DNA of 64,000 nt from Phoronis australis (lineage: Eukaryota > Phoronida > Phoronidae). This document shows positions 59,762 to 64,000 of this stretch, piece after piece. The stretch lies in contig NMRA01000465.1 in NCBI GenBank assembly GCA_002633005.1, positions 286,472 through 350,471 of the forward strand, written 5' to 3'. The position numbers were made by a program, and so were the translations under genes. A model generated the notes under the pieces. The model worked only from the letters and a program-made list of their open reading frames with translations. It searched no databases and was not told where the DNA came from. Numbering within the stretch: the stretch's first letter is position 1; every line of letters begins with the position of its first letter.

Positions 59762-60739
59762 GTAAGGCAAAATCCATAATTGAGGTGACGACGTCACGTC
59801 AAGGTTCATTATTGGTTTCTCTACTGACGTCCATCCTCAGACGTCACCAAATACTCACACTGTATCTCCAAGCCGTCTCCTCAGTCTTGTCCAGTTCCCT
59901 CCTCCCGGAAGTCATAACCAACTGCAGCCAATACCCGTTTTCCCTGATCTCAATGGTCGCTGACACGATTAGATGCGGACTAATTTCACCGTTTCACATT
60001 AGCTGCACAAAATTGTGTTCACGGTGATCTTCAAATTGTGGTTGAGTGATACGAAAAAGCCGATTCACATTCAAAAGTGGCAAAATGCTGGTGCCAAGTC
60101 ACTAGAATATCTTTATCCCTTCATGATTCGTAAACAAATATAATTTACTTTTGCTTCTACCAAACGATATTGTTTGACGTCATCACAAACCTTTGCTAAT
60201 CTGGAAACGACATTCGTTGGTCTATGCATTCTAACGGTCATTGTATTATATACCTATTTACTGAAACGATCCAATGAATGAACCCATCCCAGCATTACGA
60301 GAAGTCATTATTTTTTGGACATTCTGACATGTTCCAAAATGTCGGGAATCTTTTCAAAACATTGTAAAAAACAATACACCGCATTGAAATTTATGTCATT
60401 TAGCGTAACGTTAACTAATCGTGTCTTAAAGGACAGTATTAGTCAGTAACAAACTACTCATAAATAAGTGTGCTATCTTCATGATGTTCATTATTCCAAG
60501 AAATTGAAAATACGTATGTTTCGTTTTAGCTCGATTTGTACTGCTGACATAATATTTTTGTGTGCTGACCGGTTCAAAGCTGTTCTGTTGATTTTACTTT
60601 TATATTGACTTCCTGGCAATCAATCATGTTGGCCTTATATTGAAGTTAACATCATTTAATCGCCTACAATGTTACTGCAGCGTAATAGTCCCTATGTATA
60701 CATCAACAATTAAAAATTCGCATATGTTTGATAACACAG
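59762..60739 (+). other. Intron 13
   Basis: No gene or element recognised. Confidence 0.55.
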
Positions 60740-60881
60740 GCCTTTGGGATAGTGGATCCAAACACAAATAGGGAACGGCAAACGATCTTTGCGCTTGATC
60801 CTAGGAATGATGACTTGATGGGGAGATCGATGTTATCCTTCTCTGACATCAAAGAAATTAACATTCTTTACAGTTGCAACA
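60740..60881 (+). CDS. Astacin gene exon 14: end of catalytic domain
   Basis: Phase-0 start after ataacacag, phase-1 end at caaca|gtgagt. It encodes AFGIVDPNTNRERQTIFALD, a loop, and LSFSDIKEINILYSCN. In astacins the segment after the Met-turn carries the AF...TI substrate-cleft strand and ends with the D-xxxIxxLYxC helix, whose cysteine bonds to the TC of exon 12. All of these are visible. Exons 12-14 together give about 190 residues, the usual catalytic-domain length. Confidence 0.88.
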
Positions 60882-61221
60882 GTGAGTATAAGATGTTCAC
60901 ATTCTCATTTCAAGTCTCGAATTCCACAGCATTAATGATCCCGCTTTAGTTCAGATCGCCTATTGCTAAAATCGTTGTCGTTGCTTTATCGCGGTTGAAG
61001 TGCGCAGCGACAGACGGAACGCTATTATAATCGGGCTCTGAAGTTGTCTATATTGCAATGGGCCTAAACTGAAGTGTAACTAGGCTTGAGGCGAACATGG
61101 CACGCTGACGTGCGAGCCAGCTCATGTACTCTAAACTGTTCAGGTAAATTGACGCAAAACTGGATGATAACGAATTTACTGCTTTAAATATCCACTATGA
61201 TTACGTGTTTTATTTCGTTAG
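60882..61221 (+). other. Intron 14
   Basis: Short intron of 340 bases; nothing else recognised. Confidence 0.6.
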
Positions 61222-61344
61222 AACACTGCAGTCGGTTACCTCGTTGTACAAATGGCGGATTTGTTGACAAGACGTGCCAGTGCCTGTGTCCAGATGGTAA
61301 TAGAAACTGTCAAGTGGGAGGGCGTCAAGGAAACCGAGTGACAA
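61222..61344 (+). CDS. Astacin gene exon 15: EGF-like module
   Basis: Forty-one codons between tttcgttag and gacaa|gtacgt, phase 1 at both ends. It encodes KHCSRLPRCTNGGFVDKTCQ, CLCPDGNRNC and a polar tail. The six cysteines follow C-x5-C-x9-C-x-C-x-C-x6-C with the NGG turn, the shortened EGF-like module that directly follows many astacin catalytic domains. The downstream tail (QVGGRQGNRVT) leads to the ShKT exon. Confidence 0.78.
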
Positions 61345-61495
61345 GTACGTTTCTGTAGGACTACTGTTCCTGCGGGCATTAAAGTATTGGAGCGCGTTTC
61401 GTAAGCGCATCAGATGCATGAAAAGCTTTCGCATAAAGAAAAAACACACGGGTCTGGATTTGATAACACGATCGATCGCTTTTGTAGCCAACATG

Positions 61496-62382
61496 TTAAA
61501 GAAGAAGGCAACCTTTTTGTCATTTTTAGTAAAAATACGGTTCATTGATTATCCCAGACATATGTTAAGGATTCCCGTAATTTCCTTAATTAGTCGTGTT
61601 TACTCCGGAAGTGACGTTTAAGGGGTCAAAATTTCACGAAAATTTGTTTCTGCGTTTGCGTTTACTGTGAGGACCCGTTCTACTGTTGTTTTCGTCCGGT
61701 TTTCGTAGCTTTGTCGCCACCGAGTTTTCTACACTAAGTTAGGTTGTTAGGAATCTCAATTACGTACGGATTTATGGATTGTTTAGCTTGTAGTATTATG
61801 GCAATGGTTGGAGTCGGCGACCATATCACAGACACTCCTCGGGGGTGGCGACGAAGCACTGCCGGTAATCAACAGTGTTGTTTTGCAGGAACCTTCATCA
61901 ATTCCCTATACATAATTATCTCTTTTGTAACGCGACACACCATTTAATCCCCCGCTACTTTATATGTTGCGTAGACGAGTTATACTGTGTTCTTCAAACG
62001 AACGAGCCAATTACGGCGGATTGTGTCATCTTTCGGAGAGTGATGAAATGGCATACCCAAAGTGCGCGTTAGATGATAATGAGTAAATCCCGGTACACAG
62101 GAACCATGCAGCGTTTTAACTGACTCGTTAACAAAAGTAAACGACGACTGATTTATTACCACCTAGAGATTACAACCACTTCCGCGACAGCTCACACAGT
62201 CAGACTATGTGAAAACAAAACGGCGAGAAAATCTTAACCTCCTAAACGTCACTTCCGGAGTAAGACACGACTAATTAATAAAATCATAGGAAGTCGTTAT
62301 CAACTGAAAAATACGCCTGGGAGAATCAACAAACCGTAGTTATAGAAAAAATGATATGAAAAAAGGATGCTTTATCCTTTGA
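61496..62382 (-). mobile_element. TTAA-flanked THAP DNA transposon (Kolobok-like), copy 3
   Basis: TTAA at 61496-61499 and its one-base variant TTGA at 62379-62382 bound an 879-base element with long inverted ends of about 130 bases. Landmarks are aaggcaacctttttgtcatt at the left and its complement at the right, and 'ccggaagtgacgttt' at 61606-61620 paired with 62246-62262. The interior holds a decayed minus-strand THAP domain (about 62110-61980: YHLTRTLGMPFHHSPKDDTI) related to copy 2. A deletion derivative without a transposase core; it lies in intron 15. Confidence 0.7.
61980..62110 (-). pseudogene. Decayed THAP domain
   Basis: SCVPGFTHYHLTRTLGMPF, HHSPKDDTIRRNWLVRLKNT: the same order as the THAP frame at 36351 (CCIPGCTNYRLTRVLG, RRTWLVRVKN), but the second zinc-binding cysteine has become Phe and the frame breaks before the C-x2-H pair. 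Dead copy inside transposon copy 3. Confidence 0.68.
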
Positions 62383-63503
62383 TAGCGCACGGGAGTGGAG
62401 TTCTGAGGTCACACGCGAAACACTCGTGGTGTTTTGAGTGTTCTTGCGTGCCCTCGTCAAACTCGGTGCTTCATGACAGGAGACTCATATGCTCCCACTT
62501 TACAATGACGAAAGTCCTATTCAAATAATTGTTAGCATTTCGTTTGCAAGAAATAATGTGCGCAAATTTTCTCGGGGAGTAGAATTGATGGACATATTCT
62601 CAGATGCTTCGTACTTAAACGCAAATGAGTGATAATGATGTTCCGAAATTTGAGTGTGGAATGTAAGCTAAATAAATGTCTTGAGTTTTAAGCCACTCTT
62701 GTGGTGGAACATATCCCTGGCCCATTTATTCCCGTATCCAGGTGAGAAGTGGCTTTCGTGAGGACTTGAAAAGGCTGACAGTTCGTCATTGCATGAAATC
62801 CTACTTGAGGTAGGACATAACCTGTCGGCACTGACAAGCCTATTGTCAAGCAACGTGTTGTAAGTTCTTCTAAAGCCTAGAAATGACATTTCAAAGCCTG
62901 GGTAAGGAAATCGCTGGAAAAAGTCTTGTTTAACACAACGACTTCTCTCTGGTCCTGCGTTTATGCTAATGTTGTCTTAACGATTTCATATGGATCGATT
63001 ACTGGGTACTTAGCCTTCCGACACGATGCAAACATGGGCTAATTCATAAGAATTGGTTGTAGATCATGCAATCTGTTTACACCAGTTCCCCTAGTTACCT
63101 GCCAAAAACGTTTGTAAATTCACCCGTAATCTAACGAGGCAAACGATTTGTGCTAACAAATTTGGATATATTGGATGATCAGACTTGTCCTATTCGACAA
63201 TAGTTCATGCATATTGAACAATCTTATACCACATTCAGATCGTGTGGATTGAGTTTACGACTTCGGATCAGTAGAATGTCGATAAGATGTGGCGTGGTAT
63301 ATGATCATTATATCCATTGGTTTGGAAAGGGCTTGAACTATGATCCGCCTCAAACCCAAGGCGCGCTTCCCACTCTTAAACTGAACACACAATTGAAAAT
63401 ATTGCGTTTAACTCTTCCAATGAATTACATCAGCATATTTCGTAAAAGAATACCTAAACGCGATATACATGTATGATTCTACTGCATTGTCCTCGTTTTA
63501 CAG
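62383..63503 (+). other. Intron 15, 3' part
   Basis: No gene or element recognised. It ends with the pyrimidine tract cctcgttttacag. Confidence 0.5.
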
Positions 63504-63656
63504 ATTGTAAAAATAAGCACAGGAATGAGATGGAATGTGAACAATGGGCCAAAGATCTCCAATGCCTCTTAAACCCGATCTATATGGTAGCAAATTGTAT
63601 GAAATCATGCAAGAAATGCCACATTAACTACAAAGGTGACAGCGGCCGTGCCAAGG
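63504..63656 (+). CDS. Astacin gene exon 16: C-terminal ShKT domain 10
   Basis: Fifty-one codons between cgttttacag and aagg|gtaagt, phase 1 at both ends. Domain 10 runs CKNKHRNEMECEQWAKDLQC, then NPIYMVANCMKSCKKC, with all six cysteines and the M-x3-C spacing. A polar tail (HINYKGDSGRAK) leads to the donor. The consensus donor means the gene continues beyond the window; a C-terminal ShKT domain after the EGF-like module is the arrangement known from other invertebrate astacins. Confidence 0.83.
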
Positions 63657-64000
63657 GTAAGTAAGCTTCGTGTGGTCAACTTTGAATTTTCGGTGTCTCG
63701 TTCTATTTTGGCAAAGAGCACTTTCTTGTAAAATGTGACTCTTAATCGAGTTAAATCACAAAAACAGCTAACAGAGCAGCACACCTTCAAGTGTTGTAGC
63801 GTATTCTGCCCCTCCACTAATCATGGGAAGCAATAGTTTGTTGTAAACTTGCAACAGACTTGTGAAGTTTGGCAACGTCGCAGTGCTTAAGCATGTCATT
63901 AATATCCAAACGACGATAAATTATAATAGATATAACAATCCAATATTTTCATCACTTGGGACCAGATAGCTGTGATAAGATCTCTGGGGTGTTTTTAATA
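63657..64000 (+). other. Intron 16, start
   Basis: Begins gtaagt; nothing recognised to the window end. Confidence 0.6.

Overview
The window is metazoan nuclear DNA: short exons with GT-AG borders are separated by kilobase-scale introns filled with transposon remains. ShKT and astacin domains, several LINE lineages, Penelope-like elements and TTAA-flanked THAP transposons together suggest a marine invertebrate. I cannot name the phylum with confidence. There is one assembly gap (35297-35857).

One plus-strand gene dominates. I reconstruct 16 coding exons between 4838 and 63656, about 800 codons, open at both ends: no start codon or signal peptide and no stop codon lie in the window. Exons 1-6 and 9 encode nine ShKT (six-cysteine) domains, with a 9-codon and a 25-codon linker exon (7 and 8) between domains eight and nine. 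Exons 10-11 look like an astacin propeptide. Exons 12-14 form the catalytic domain, with HELGHAMGLAHE, a SIMHY Met-turn and all four family cysteines. Exon 15 is a six-cysteine EGF-like module and exon 16 a tenth ShKT domain. Every ShKT and linker exon starts and ends in phase 1. Several of these exons contain no early Met or are very short and have to be read from splice sites.

The introns hold, in order: a minisatellite grown from the exon-3 splice donor (7.7-8.3 kb); LINE remains at 8.6-9.6, 12.6-13.3, 15.8-17.0, 22.4-24.6 and 46.9-47.7 kb; a microsatellite-headed tandem-repeat family at 11.1-12.1, 19.9-21.5 and, inverted, 29.4-30.8 kb; three TTAA-flanked THAP transposons at 26.6-28.8, 35.3-36.6 and 61.5-62.4 kb; Penelope-like 3' ends at 2.7, 27.9-28.3 and, as a 290-bp-arm hairpin, 45.0-45.8 kb.

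The densest nest is 33.2-42.8 kb. A decayed copy of a conserved, unnamed multicopy ORF lies between inverted flanking repeats. A roughly 7-kb two-ORF LINE with APE endonuclease, RT, RNase H and a terminal zinc knuckle has inserted into that ORF, and a THAP transposon has inserted into the LINE's RNase H. The region 48-53.9 kb shows no gene or recognisable element.

The strongest candidates for something undescribed are the astacin with nine ShKT domains in front of its propeptide, and the unnamed ORF bounded by long inverted repeats.
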